The position numbers were made by a program, and so were the translations under genes. Below the pieces are notes generated by a model that was not told where the DNA came from, did no database searches, and saw only the letters and a list, made by a program, of their open reading frames with translations. This document shows positions 51,174 through 63,832 of a DNA stretch of 64,000 nucleotides, in pieces (the first letter of the stretch is position 1; every line of letters starts with the position of its first letter). The DNA comes from Rachycentron canadum (lineage: Eukaryota > Chordata > Actinopteri > Carangiformes > Rachycentridae): contig CM076660.1 of the NCBI GenBank assembly GCA_038496675.1, positions 17,022,182 through 17,086,181 on the forward strand, read 5' to 3'.

Positions 51174-54100
51174 CTATGAGGCATCAGCCTTGGGAGCTTC
51201 TTTCTGTCCATTCTTTAGGGAAGGCGAATCTGACGTTTTCACCGTCTTCCGGGGGGGGCTCACTGGTTCACTGGCGAGCTCATGTAGTGATGGCTCCTTA
51301 TACATTGCGACTGTGAGACAAAGATAAAGGCTGTTAATGATAAAGGAAGTGATTAACAGCTAAGTTGGAATTATGCAAAAGTGACTTAAAAGACACAAAC
51401 CCTCTATAACTTTAGGCAGGAAGTGTGCCGCTCCTTTGGTCTTCTTTACCCGGTTGCCCTTCATGACCTGGCCATCACGATTGATACCGATATACCAGGA
51501 GCGGCCAGACTGGGTCTGGCGATACAGCATGGAGGAGTATGTAACGTAGTAGTTCTCAAACACACTCTCCTTGAACTTACACTCCGGAGTGAAGTGCTCC
51601 TGAAAAGCAGAGGGGTAGAGGTGCGGTCATGTTAGCAAACAATGCACAAATGCCATCAAAACCTTCTTTGAACATGAACTCCAGTACATGTAAGTACTGG
51701 AAATACACAAGCAGTGTAAAAAACATTAATTAGGTGACTGTTTCCTGAGGGAAAGGATGGATTGAATTATATCTGGACTTGTGTTTCTATGAAAGAATGA
51801 ACACCCTGGTCCTTTGGGAATGACAAGACAAGGTTGCATACTATACAATGAGCTACAGCATAAACATCTCTGCTAAACATAACACGTCCCCAAAGGAAAA
51901 CAGCACAGGAAGATGAAAAGCACTGCAACTGACACCTATACCAATACAATAACTAATTAACTCTACACACATACATTACAAACTGTACATATAAATGACT
52001 AATTCTGACATCAGTCTGCTTCAGAGGCATCACAAGTTCAGAAGACAAACCTACTTATTCTATAATGAAAAACCCTATAGCTAATGGCTTTGGTTTTGAG
52101 GAAGTATGATTTTGTTCTAAACAGAATTCCTGTAAATGAGATTATTATGATATTTTTTATGCAAAGTGCATATTTATTTGCTGTACTCTAGGAATTTCAT
52201 GATATATATGACTTATTATGGGATCCTAATCGTCATAGTTACAATATTAAACATGTATTGGGTTATTTGATGTGTGGTGTGTGAGGTGGTTATCTATAGT
52301 CTGTTTATTACCTGTAGTAGATTCAGATCAATGTGCTCCCAGTTTAGAGAAACAGCTGGGAGCACTGGCACAGAAGCTCAGAGATGCAGTGCTGTGGAGG
52401 GGCACAGCAAAAAAACTCATTATAGCCATCTAAATACATGCCCACAGTAAAAAAGCTAAGCATTTTTTGTGGCTTTAACACAGTTTTGCAGATGGTCCGC
52501 AGCAGCTTTTGTAAGCTGCTTCCCAGCTGCTTCTCTAAACTGGGAACGCACTCATCTGAATCTACTGCAGGTTATACATTGACTGTAGAGAGGGGTACCT
52601 CACACAACCCTGCATCAAATAACCTGAACACTATAAGGTTATGGTTTCAGAAATTACTGTTGATGGAACTGCTCAAGCCTCATTGACATCTAAGACCTCT
52701 GATCAGAGGTTGTAAATAGACACTATTTTAGGGAGTAACAAGTAGGGATTTCATGAGAAATGATATTTCAAGTTCACTACTGTAGGACCCAAAGGCACCG
52801 TAAATGTTGTAGGTACTTGAGATGTAATTCTGCTGGTACTGACAAAGACAGTATAATAACCCTATTACGGTCCTAATCTGATGTCAGCTCGAAGAGAAAA
52901 AGAGGGCAGGCACATTAAACAATAACAACAACATGTAGAATAGCAGCAGAGAGTGCAGCAATTGTTCCGCTGAGACTTGTGAGACACTTTACATTTGGTA
53001 GTTAGTGATAGAAGACCAAAAGCAAATATGCGAATGGTCCCACCGGGCAAATTAAAGAAGGAAACGGCTCAAAGTCATTTAAACAGCTCAAAGAAAGGCT
53101 TCGGGATCTATCAACAGAAGTCAGGGCGACTAAGTTTCAGTTAAGTTTATATTAACAATGTCGTCAACACATTCACATCCTGAGTGTGAATGTTAATGTT
53201 TGTGAATGGAGACAGCTGGCATCTGCTGTAGCAAAGCACCAAGCAAAACGTTCACAAGGCTGATGTTAGCTTGTTCAGGTCTGTTGTGTCCGTCAATTTG
53301 AACGGCTTGGCTATATGAAGGTGTAAGTAAATGAGTTTTCATTGCTGTATAATTGAAATTTGGAATTATGATTTGTGGAATTTTGTTGGTATTGGTGCCA
53401 ACCACTAGATTTCTGTGCATGAGCTGACATTGGGTGAGGCCTGGTTCCATCCTGGACAGGTCGCCAGTCTATCGCAGGGCCGACATATAGAAACGTACAG
53501 AAACAAACAACCATTCACGCTCACACCTACGGGCCATTTAGAGTCACCAATTACCTGAAACCTGCATGTCTTTGGACTGTGGCAGGAAGCTGGAGTACTG
53601 GAGGGAACCCACGCAGACACAGGGAGAACATCCAAACTTCACACAGAAAGGCCCCGAGCCTGGGAATCGGACCGAGAACTGAGGTGACAGTACTAACCGC
53701 CACACCACCGTGCCACCCACCCTTCCCCCAAGAGAGAAGTATCCCTTTAATATAGACTACCTTCAAATATACTGTCAATCGTCCGTGACTGGCTAAATCT
53801 GAATAGACATTGCAAAATCTAATTATTAAAACTTGGATCCAGTCCAACGGTTGAGCTAGCGATTGTAAATGATCACTTTCCTGCAGCTCTTCCCCTGCCT
53901 CACTGTCCTCAACATAAGGACTACTGAACCCTGCATAATGTTGACTGGTGATATTAACCAAGAGCGACAGATATACATCTCTCTTAGTCTCCATCAGGGT
54001 CTCGACAGGGTCCTTCCCCTGTCAGAGAGCAAAGCCAATCTGCTGGATTGATTAAGTGAGAGCAGCAGGGCAGAAATGGCTGAGTGGAGAATTTCTCTGC

Positions 54101-57100
54101 GACTCAGGACGACAGAAGAGGGCCAAAGGATCACAACTTGGCATAGGCGAGCTTTAATAAAGAGCCAAAAGTAGATTGAGAAGACATAAGAGACCTCCAG
54201 TTTCACACTTATCACAGATCATCACCTTTCTCCTTCACTGGGAGGCATCATCTTTAGCTGAAATGACAGTTCAGGACTTTGTGCCCTTTCTGCATCCACT
54301 CTTGTCCTTCTGCTCCAACACAGTTTATGCCCGTTTAACAGCTGTCTTCCCACCATAAAAAACAAGCCCCTACCCTTACCTCAACAAACTCTCCCAGTCC
54401 ACATTGCAGAGCTATTTTAAGATCCTCTGACAGGTTTGATATCTTCTGCTGTGCTAACACAAAGAGGATGGGATCGATAGATGATCCGCTTCATTCATTA
54501 TTAATCAGGCCTGAGAGCAAGAGGGTGGGAAGTGCGGGAGACAGAAGGGGAAAGGTAAGAGAGACAGGAAAGAGAGCAGAAGATCACTTGGAGAGGACAG
54601 AGGGGTTGCTGGGTAATAAAGGAGATTAGTAAGAGAAAGAAACGGAGAGACCGCCTCCTTTGCATCTCCCCGAGGGCCAAAATGCTGGGCTGATGAGGGC
54701 TTTAGTTGCCAGCACCCCATGATCTGACACTCGTGTCCCTTTGGAAAGAGTACCCATCACTCCAGTATAATACCCTTCAGCTCAACTTCTGAAATGACAC
54801 CAATGATAACCCCTCTCCCAAGTCATCCTATAATTACCCTTCATAATCAGTCCTCTGAAATTAGCCTCGTGATAGAACCCACATCTTCTGTATTTCACTC
54901 AAGTACTCCCCACAGGTCTGAGAGAACAGCAAAGACAGTGAAATAAATCTCCTTATAATGAAGTAAATTTTCACGATAACCACACACAATGGCCAATACA
55001 CCTGTCTCTAACTGATACAAATATGATGTTGTTATTATCCCCATCTGTAACGCAGTCCCTTACTACCGGATCTCTGCAGAACTACAGAGACCGCCCAGAG
55101 CGTCCTCACTGAGGACATCAGTTCGACCATGAGATTCACTTGTACAGCTAAATAACGGCTGAAGATGTGTTGAGCGTTGCACATTTCTAAGAATGATGGC
55201 GATACATTCCTTCCCAAATGGCGGGTGCTCATTTCTAGGAATGAAATAAAAACCTCTTTCTTTAACCGTGACTTATTGAGCGACTTGGGTAGAGTCCCTT
55301 CCATGCGTCCCAAGCCAAAAAATGTATTTGAATGAAAGCAGACAGGAAAGGTAATATGTTGTGACCGTGCTGAGAATCCCTAAGATGGGAAGAACCTTTT
55401 TATGATGCAGAGCACCATTCCCACTGCCCCCCTCCACCCCCACCACCCCTCCCACCCAACACACACACACCCCTTCTTCATCCCTCGTGTCTGGTTACAT
55501 CTATTTTACCTGCTTCGGGGAGCTCAACTCACCATGCCACCATACACTGGGATTGCACTTACTACTAAATAAGGACAGTGAAGTACTAATAATACACACT
55601 CTAGCACTCGTAGGGCAGAGGTTGTCTGAATTCTGAATAATGTTTTTCCCTGCAAGTAATTAGGAAAGAAGAGCAGGAGTGAAACTTAAGACAGAGATAG
55701 AGAATCCATGAATAATATTTAATATCTTGTTTACTTTCACTTCATCATGCATGCACAAGCATGAAATCAGAACTAATGTCCCTGAAAATGTAGCTTTACC
55801 CCTGGAATTCAGAGCATGTTTTCAGCATTTCTGACATGCAGTGATTTGCAGTCCTCTATTTAGACAGCAGGGGTCACAGTGTCATACGGGCTTCCTGCAC
55901 CTATTGACTGTCCCATAGGCTCCCTGGGTAATCTATGGGAAGCTGTGAAATCTGCCCGGCTGCAGTAATCCCACCATATTCCCATTGTACTGCACGGCTG
56001 CTGCAGCTAGCCACTGAAATTCAAAGCCCATTCACAACAACCCTCTGTTACGCAGACACACATGCACATAATCTGTATGCAGTGCAGGAAACCACCAGCA
56101 GAGCAGTTTGCTGATGTTGTTGCCGAGCCAGATGTAGATGCACTATGACACGCCACGTTACGTAAGTCAATAGGGCATAGACGTGCTTATTAAGAGGGCT
56201 TTGCGGAGGATGAGACTGACAGTTAATACTGTCTAACACCACACATGTATGGTCTGTCTCTGATGCTTTATGATAGCCCAGGGAGCCCTGATGCTTGCAT
56301 GACAAGAGAGTGGATGATAATGTGCAGGGACTCATGCCTCTGCTGTGTTGACTGACAGCTGGAAGGCTCCTGTCAATATACAGCAGCTGAAGGAGGAGTG
56401 GTAAGTGACGTTCCCCTCTCTAACCCTCAGTGACAGAGGTGACCAGCTGCACACTGCCTTTGATTTTCTGCAACACAGAAAATAGCCATTGATGGCGTAG
56501 CATCGTCACCATGGCTATTTCATTTCTCTGCAAAACACAGGAGTTACGTTCCATAATGTCCCAAAGACAATTTTGGAAGGAGAAAGCTGGTAAAAGGTAG
56601 CTCATGACTCTATCAGGAAGAATAGGGTTTTGCCTTCCCTAAGTGCTCTTAATTGGCTGCCTGACGCAATGTCTTCAGCTTTATGTTTCTGCATTTCATC
56701 TCTTTCCTCTTGCTCTGGCCAATTATTCTCTCTGCTACTTTTTCTAATGTCCACATTTTCTCCTGTCCTGTGATAAAAGAGATGCTATCTTGCCGCTGGT
56801 GTTGTCCTGCATCTCAATGCAACCCTCCAACAAAAAGAATAGAGATGGCGAGGATTTTTTTTTTAATCAAGAGGTCTTATATTCTTTCTCTTTCTTTATT
56901 TCTTTTGCATGTCTGCCTGTCTGTCTGTTCCCCCCTTTGTGTCACACAAGCGTCCCAGGCCTATACAGATAACCAATAATACTATTTATTGTTGTTATTA
57001 TTGTGCAGCATTTATTTATTGCAATTAAAGGCCCATATACACTGAATTTGCGTGCTGTCCCAGGCCAGAGCTGACAGCTGTGAGAGAAAGATATTTCTCG

Positions 57101-59239
57101 CTTTAACTGAGAAACATTGAGAAACATCGATTTCGAGCTTTGGTGACCAGAGACAGTCTGCAGTGAAATGCTAACAGCTGTAGCCTCTTAAATCTGACAA
57201 GCCTTATTTTACATTAGTTACTTCATATGTGTAGCGTAGGTCCTGGTTCATAACTTTTAGGTTCACAATGATAAATAACTGACACGATGTAAATGAAAAT
57301 TGTAAGGGGAGGATGCAATGGGACACGATCCACTATAGATAAGATGCATCATAAATTGGAAATATAGTGGAACTGCAATTATTTCGTATAGATTAATATG
57401 CAGATTTCCTAGATTATTATTCTCAATTATCCCTTGAGGCAAAAAAATTGTGACAAATGTCTGCCACAGTTTCCTAAAGCCCAGGAGTATGTTGGCGAAT
57501 TGCAAATTGTTTTGTTTGCAAAAATAGTGAATTTACTATCACATCAGACCAAGAATACTATTTTATTTTATGCTTTAAAAATGACAAACACCTCTTCACA
57601 TATTTTGGTAACAAGTTCGCTATCGTGCCTTGTGTAGCTGGTCACCAGTGAAAAAAGGCATGTTACGTCATCCCCCTCTGGTTAGTTGTGACCAATATTG
57701 ACTCTGGTCAACAGTCAGACTGGGAGAGAAATTCAGCCTTGGACTTATCCACTGGGACTGGCTGCACAAATCACACACACAGGGTGTCAGTCGAGATGTT
57801 GTGACAGACCACGAACCGACCAAGATTTGAGCCAACGGTCCCCATGACCAGTTGGCCTGTGCTGTCGTCTTCACTAAAAAACATGGTTCCTTCTTCTTGG
57901 AGGAAATGCTCCAAAGTCTCCTTCAGCTGAACACTGCTAACTGCTGTGTGCCATCTAGCATGTGGGTGGTCCCTGTGTCTTCATAAGACAGTGGGGGTGT
58001 GACCTTGTTATCTGCTCAGGATGCCATTACTCCACTATTTTTACATAGAAAATAATTATTTGTCGCAATATTTTTCTTTAAAATGTACATACTAAAATGA
58101 ACCTTTAATTGACAGCTGATAAGACCTCCTGGCATCAACATTTATTATCTCTGTCTGGCACTCGGTGGTGCGCCCAAATGATTTTTTAACACCACACACT
58201 CATTTTCACTTAGATATGCAGTGTAATACTTGCACTGTCAGCCAGCTGTAGTAGGAGAGCAGCTCTGCAATACTAGCAAAACAAAATACAGCACAGAAAG
58301 AATTGGAATTTGGTTGGCTTTATGTCGACTGATTCAGATCTTTGCAACAAAGATTTTGTGTGCAGACGAGTTAAATGTAAAATGTGCACAAACATCTGCA
58401 TAAAGGCAACGATACTTAAAGTAATAGGCAAAGCTTATGACTAAATCTTAATTGCTGCTAAAATTGCTCCCGTGACTTTGTCAACACTCATGTCAGTTTC
58501 CTTCACAACAAGCCCATTTCTCTCTCTATTTCTCTTTCTTACCCTCTCTCTCTTTCTCTCTCTCTCTCTGTCTATGAGTTTTCCAGAGCACATAGATTAT
58601 AAAATGGGACAGGAATGTGCCAAGCTCTATTTTCGTATCAGGATCAGCCATTTCCTGTTGTTACCTACAGGTAGTGAAGCTGAGATTTATTTCTGAGGCA
58701 AGGCGGCAGTGGACTTCCTCTTCTTGTTTACAGAGCCAGGCCCACTAGCCTGATCATAATATGTGTGTGTGTGGCTGGGGGCGTGAGAGAGGGATTCAAA
58801 GGGGACCTATGAGTTATTCAGGAGAAAACAATAACCATCAGTGAGCAGCAGAAGAGGTAGTATATGCAAGCAGATGAGATGATAGCTTGAGGGAAGCGAC
58901 TAGTCACTCTGTCAGTCACCTCAGCTTCTCTCAGAGTGACAGCGATGTACTTATTTATCATAAATGAAACCATTCCTTGTCGGTGTCACATACTCTCTAG
59001 GCATGCTTTTAAATGTAAAAGCAAATATGAACCCACTCTTAGAGCACAAAGATGTGTTTAGAGGGCCATATCCTGCCACCTGCACTCCCTCCTACACTAG
59101 CAGATTAGCACATTAGAGACACCATACAGAATAATATGGGGTCATAAAATCAAACATGCATGATATTATATGAGAAGACAGCTGTTGTGAACCACATATA
59201 TTGAGTCATTCTTCAGTTGTATGTGTGCATATGTATGTA

Positions 59240-59281
<42 letters not shown>

Positions 59282-62269
59282 AGAGAGAGGAAACTCTCTG
59301 AAAGAGGTCAGTGTGGGATTCAGTGCAGCTATTGACTGCTGCTGAGGAAATCCCTTCTCCTCACTATTCACAGAGGCAAGGCACCAAAGTCTAATGCATG
59401 CTAATCAGGGGCTCAGAAGATAATAGGAGATGGCGTATTTGCCATAATTCAAGATTTAACTCACATATATACAGATGATGCTATCTCCTTTACATCTCAT
59501 ATGCATAACACCACTCCTGCATTCACTGCTTTGCAAACAATTTCCCATATGTTCTGTTGGAACCAACACAAAAATAACCACAAATGTATACACATCCAGT
59601 AAACCGCACAATAATAACATGTAGGTGTACTGTATACTATACACAAAACAATAACAACAACGTGTAAAACATTGGGTAGGGTTATCAAATATGCCATTGT
59701 CTAACTTATTATAGACATTCTAGCCACAAAGACTGAAGATGGTGTGTTTGAGGTGAAATGATTTACAGCTTTCAGAGCTTGGTCACTGTTATTCATCCCC
59801 ACACATGTTTAATTTAAATCACTCTTGTGTTGCTATCTTTTATAGAACTGGTTAGATAACAATAGCAGGCACAGTCAGGTGTTTCCATTAATAAAGCTGA
59901 AGAATTAATGAAACTCATATCAAAATTTTAATGAATCGATTAAACATTGTGGTGCTACTGAGATGCCTGTGAGTCATATTCTCCAGATGTAAGGAACTTG
60001 CAAAGTCGTATCATTTTTATATTATTTCCAGTCAAAGTGAAATGCAAAAATGATCATTCCCTCTGTAATCATGACTCGTATCCCAATAACTATCAAAATA
60101 TTACAGCATGCTCTTACATATCATTTAGCCCTACATCATAACCATCTATTATTAACGATGTAGCCATGGGTAGGTGATTTGATGTTGATTGTGTGTAAAC
60201 AGTGTTGTGTGATCAGACTACACACTCTGAAACTGACACTAACTCTGTCCAAGTTGAACTGACCATCCTGACAGATTCACCAGCTGTTCAGATGAGCTTC
60301 AGTACCTTCTAGTTTGTTTGTTTTCTTTATCTTTAAAAGGCAATGGTGAATAGATAAGTGTGAAGTTAGCAATGTTAGCAAAGCGATGCTACAAGCTCTG
60401 TCCAAGGTTCTGATCAGTCTGAAAACCCCTGAAACTGCCAGTTGTGCTGTCCAGGGTACTGAGAAGCCTGCAAACTGGAACTTGCATTGTCCAGGAAGTA
60501 CACGTTCAAGTGTCCTTGAACACAACGCCTGTGGCATTAAGGCCCATCTCCCCATTTTAAGTTGTAGATGCAACTTTACTGAATAAAGCTCTTGTTGCTA
60601 ATTGCTTGATGCTCCTCTGACACTTTATTAGGCATAATTGAAATGATACTTAAAAGCTAATGAAGTGCTTTGCAGAATGAATAAATTAGACGAAACAAGT
60701 CATGGCACTAACACTGTCTCACAGGTATTGCACTTCAAAGACTTCTTTGTTTCCTTTCACCCTCCCGCTACTGCTTCACACATCTCTGTTTCCTACTTTT
60801 GTTGTGTGATCTGTTTGGTTGGAAAGTCACCTCGAAGTGTTTTAGTGCATGTTTGTGTATTAAATCAAATCAGAACTAAAAATCCCATATGTAAGTAAGT
60901 ATTTCTTCATCGCTACTTTATAATGGCAGCCTACTGGAGGTAAGTTGTGTTGTGCAGCCACTGCCAACTAGTGTAGTAGATTGATGAAGAAGAATTAATT
61001 TCTGGTAAATAGTATTAGCTATTTGCAAACAATTTGACAAGTGGTGGCACATGTGTTAGGACAACCACTGACAGGATTTATTTTTTTACATGGTTGACAG
61101 TCAAATTAGATAATAATTGATAATAACTGTATCTGTTCATGTTTCACAAAGCGTTTAATTTGAGCCATGCCATACAACAATGAAAGCTACCATATCACAT
61201 CCACAGAGGGTTAGTAGAATGGAGCTGTTGTTTATTTATTTGTTGTTGTTTTTTTTAATTAGCTCATACACAAGTTCTGGTATCAGAATTGGCTTTAGGA
61301 AGCAAAAAATTGTATCAGGACATATCAATTAAAGCCACTGGAAACTTGGCTTCAACTCGTGTTTTTTCAAGTGTTGTTAAATCCTGATTGGTGTATGGAA
61401 ATATGGTAACATCATTTTTTTGACTGAATCATTAAGAAGAGAAACAAAGTGAACTGCAAAAACCTCTCATGTAAATAAACCAAAGCTGTTCAAACATTGG
61501 CAGAAAACCAGTCTGTTCATATCATTCAGATTACGAAGAAGATGTTTTCAGTGCCTTTAAGCCACATTTATTTGTGTTGGACCACCAGTTTCCTGCTGCT
61601 CTACATCTAAAATCTGTCGGCTGTTCCTGCAGTCAAGAGACCCCAGATTGTCCAACTGTCCTAGACATGTTCAAGTTTTACACCCACTCTGTCTCAATTC
61701 CTCCCTCCCTTGTCTTTCCAACACTAATTGGGATACTCATGCAGGTGGTCTGGCTGGATGACACCCTAGCTTTCACTCCACATCTATCTGCATATCACCT
61801 TTCTCCTTCAAACGTTCATGTGCACCTGCACAGAAAACCAAAACACATGCTACATCCTTCACCTTTCTAATAGTATACAAAAGCCTTTATTAAATAACTA
61901 TCCTCAACTCTGGAAGTGCCTATGCTACAGCACTTAGCTAGCCTACACATACATGCTCAGCAAATACTGTTCTGCATGGCAGTTTCTGACACTCCATCTT
62001 TACACTATCATTCAATCTCATCTTGAAACCATTTACAGCCAAAACCAAATCAAATCTTTTTTTTTTTGTATTTTTTCTGAGATCTGCTGTCATAGAAACA
62101 CTTCTTATAATATGGTGGTTGGGATACGAAAATTGTTTTTCCGCACAGTATATACACATACATACCGAAGTGTAGAGGTATCCATCACTATTCATAGCAA
62201 GGTACAACCCTGTCTTTGCCCCCTGGATTGCCACAATCCGCAGTCCCACTGGAATCAGGTTGAACTGTG
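51174..62269 (-). CDS. fgf11: Fibroblast growth factor homologous factor, FGF11 type (3' part of gene)
   Basis: FGF11-14 are intracellular FGF relatives that bind the C-terminal tails of voltage-gated sodium channels instead of FGF receptors. Minus-strand coding exons here are exon 3 at 62166-62269 (104 nt, FNLIPVGLRIVAIQGAKTG), exon 4 at 51401-51599 (199 nt, HFTPECKFKESVFENYYV through GNRVKKTKGAAHFLPKVIE) and exon 5 at 51174-51310 (137 nt, VAMYKEPSLHELASE to a TAG at 51174-51176). Exon lengths and phases are those of the family. Exons 1 and 2, with the isoform-determining N-terminus, are right of the window. GAK in exon 3, HFTPEC and GQVMKGNRVKKTK-AAHFLPK favour FGF11, but single residues also match FGF13 and FGF14. 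The claudin-7 neighbour supports FGF11. Confidence 0.85.
52259..52625. mobile_element. Foldback/MITE-like element with about 105-bp inverted arms
   Basis: The left arm (about 52259-52365) and right arm (about 52519-52625) are imperfect inverted copies. Matching blocks in order are GGTTATTTGATG, GTGTGAGG, ACCTG(T/C)AGTAGATTCAGAT and CCCAGTTTAGAGAA(A/G)CAGCTGGGA. The middle, about 150 bases, is not palindromic. No transposase is encoded. Boundaries and target-site duplication are not resolved. Confidence 0.7.
53400..53725. mobile_element. L2/Maui-type LINE 3' region, dispersed fish repeat
   Basis: The stretch GACAGGTCGCCAGTCTATCG (53457-53476), then ACCATTCACGCTCACACC, TTTAGAGTCACCAATTACCT, CATGTCTTTGGACTGTGGCA, and the ending CTAACCGCCACACCACCGTG (53694-53713) is the well-known 3' part of an L2-type element found throughout teleost genomes. 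The copy is diverged. Long open frames over it on the minus strand are repeat translation. Confidence 0.8.
59230..59280 (+). repeat. TATG/TG microsatellite
   Basis: A few ATGT units pass into an uninterrupted TG run. Confidence 0.95.
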
Positions 62270-62939
62270 CTAAATTGGGGAATAAAGTAGGAAGGGGAGA
62301 GATAGGGTGTCACAAAGAGAGAGGGAGAAAAAAGGAGAAAGTCAGAAGATTGTGAGGTAAAACTAATACTGACAGAATATGCCTTTCTGTCCTCAGAGGT
62401 GCAAAGGCTGAATGGCTGCAGTATCACTGTTGCGTGCCGTAGCTCTCTTAGGCCCAGATGCTGTGACCTCTCAGAGTTTATATTTATGTAAACACAATGC
62501 CGTGTCACCTTGGCTCTGCTCTACACTGCATCTGAACCTGGTTAATAATGGAGGTGCTCTGTCACACCAGATAAAGTTTAGAGCAAGGACAGTTAAAAGT
62601 GGACAGGTAGATACAGTAACTGGACGCGTTAAGACTCAACTCAGCATGAAATAATGTAGGTGGTTGAATGCCCGAGTCTGGAAGGTCAAACAGGCAACAC
62701 AAAGAAATGATACTATGAAGAGGACACTGCGTGAAAACCTAATTTAGGTTGCTAAAGGTCAGGATGAATCTTTTCAGAAGCACATCACGTTTATCTTTCC
62801 ACTGATTATGTTTTTCTTGGCTGATTCTGATTTTCCTTGTAAGAAATATAATTGACCACTATATAATCATTTTGTAGTTTGTCAGTGTATGTTCAGCTCA
62901 GTGATGTTTTCCTGACTGTTTGTCTACAGCTTACTTTGA

Positions 62940-63395
62940 TCTCAACCACAGACTGTTTATAAAGGTGGACATAGACTCTGGGTCTGAAAAGTAAAGCCAA
63001 TGCTGAAGAGCCTTGAACCTTTATTCTATCTAAGGACCATCAGAGGGCAACTCTACTGGATGTAATAAGAAGTCAGATTGTATTGAAGTCTGTGGGAAAA
63101 TGCCCCTACTTCTCAGTTGATTTATCAGCTCAGTGAACATTTTCCTAATGAGTTTATGGTCTTCTTCAATACAAACTGATGTTTATTTTTTTTAAATTAT
63201 TGTCCCTGTCTGACAATCAGGATAGAGTACAGAGCAGGTCAGAGCCACCCCTCATGCCTCCTCAGCTCCACCTTCTCCTCCAAAGCTTCAAAAAACCAAG
63301 ATGGCGACGGCCAAATTACAAACTCCAGGCTTCAAAATGGCAGCTCACAAACAATGGGTGACATCATGGAGGGCTGACCCTTGGTCTCGACAGAT
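62940..63395 (+). mobile_element. Teleost interspersed repeat, family unnamed
   Basis: Phrases such as CAGACTGTTTATAAAGGTGGAC, AGCCAATGCTGAAG, GACCATCAGAGGGCAACTCT, GAAGTCTGTGGGAAAATG, TGAGTTTATGGTCTTCTTCAAT and CAAGATGGCGACGGCC occur in the same order in a very common fish dispersed repeat that I recall, though not its name. No coding capacity is seen. Ends are approximate. Confidence 0.65.
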
Positions 63396-63454
63396 GTTAG
63401 AAGTTCTGAGCTTTTTGTCTCACTGGGATGAACTTCCAAGCTGATTGCATGTTG

Positions 63455-63455
<1 letters not shown>

Positions 63456-63494
<39 letters not shown>
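63456..63494 (+). repeat. TG microsatellite
   Basis: Pure TG run, about 18 units. Confidence 0.95.
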
Positions 63495-63496
<2 letters not shown>

Positions 63497-63604
63497 CTGC
63501 ACCGTTGTGTGAACCATTGTGTGTAAATTTGATTAGCACAGTATTTGACATCTGATATACATGGATATATTCATATGTATATACATATACTTATACGCTG
63601 AAAA

Positions 63605-63832
63605 TCAGCCTTTTCCGATCACCAGCTGATTGATCTCTGCTTCAAAGACTGAGTTGCAGATCCAATCAAAATCATCATCTATGGTTTTAAACACAGCATA
63701 GATGAATGTAAGTGATGAACTCCTTTGCCACATTAAATTGCCAAAGTTTGACAACCCTTTTACCGTAATGTTCCCTCCTGTAACAGCATAAATTGGAACA
63801 AATTTGACAGATGAGCTGGTAAAATCCTGCAT
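63605..63832 (-). CDS. Orphan 75-codon ORF, function unknown
   Basis: The minus-strand frame with FVPIYAVTGGNITVKG and TIDDDFDWICNSVFEAEINQ has protein-like composition (Trp, Cys, ordered hydrophobic and acidic blocks) and a TGA stop at 63605-63607. I do not recognise the family. It sits in an fgf11 intron on the same strand as fgf11, next to dispersed repeats, so a mobile-element coding remnant is the likeliest source. It has no FGF similarity, so it is not the missing exon 2. Confidence 0.2.
   Translation of the reverse strand: MQDFTSSSVKFVPIYAVTGGNITVKGLSNFGNLMWQRSSSLTFIYAVFKTIDDDFDWICNSVFEAEINQLVIGKG

Larger units (their letters stand above)
51600..62165 (-). other. fgf11 intron 3 (10.6 kb)
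   Basis: The long intron runs between a GTATGT donor (62165 downward) and a TTTTCAG acceptor ending at 51600. It contains a long inverted-repeat element at 52259-52625, an L2-type repeat at 53400-53725, a TG microsatellite (59230-59280) and a CT-rich tract near 58510-58570. No other gene is recognised on either strand. Confidence 0.75.

Noticed and set aside
53551..53994. 147-codon minus-strand frame
   Set aside because: Its C-terminal half (CLRGFPPVLQLPATVQRHAG) is the reverse translation of the dispersed L2-type repeat.
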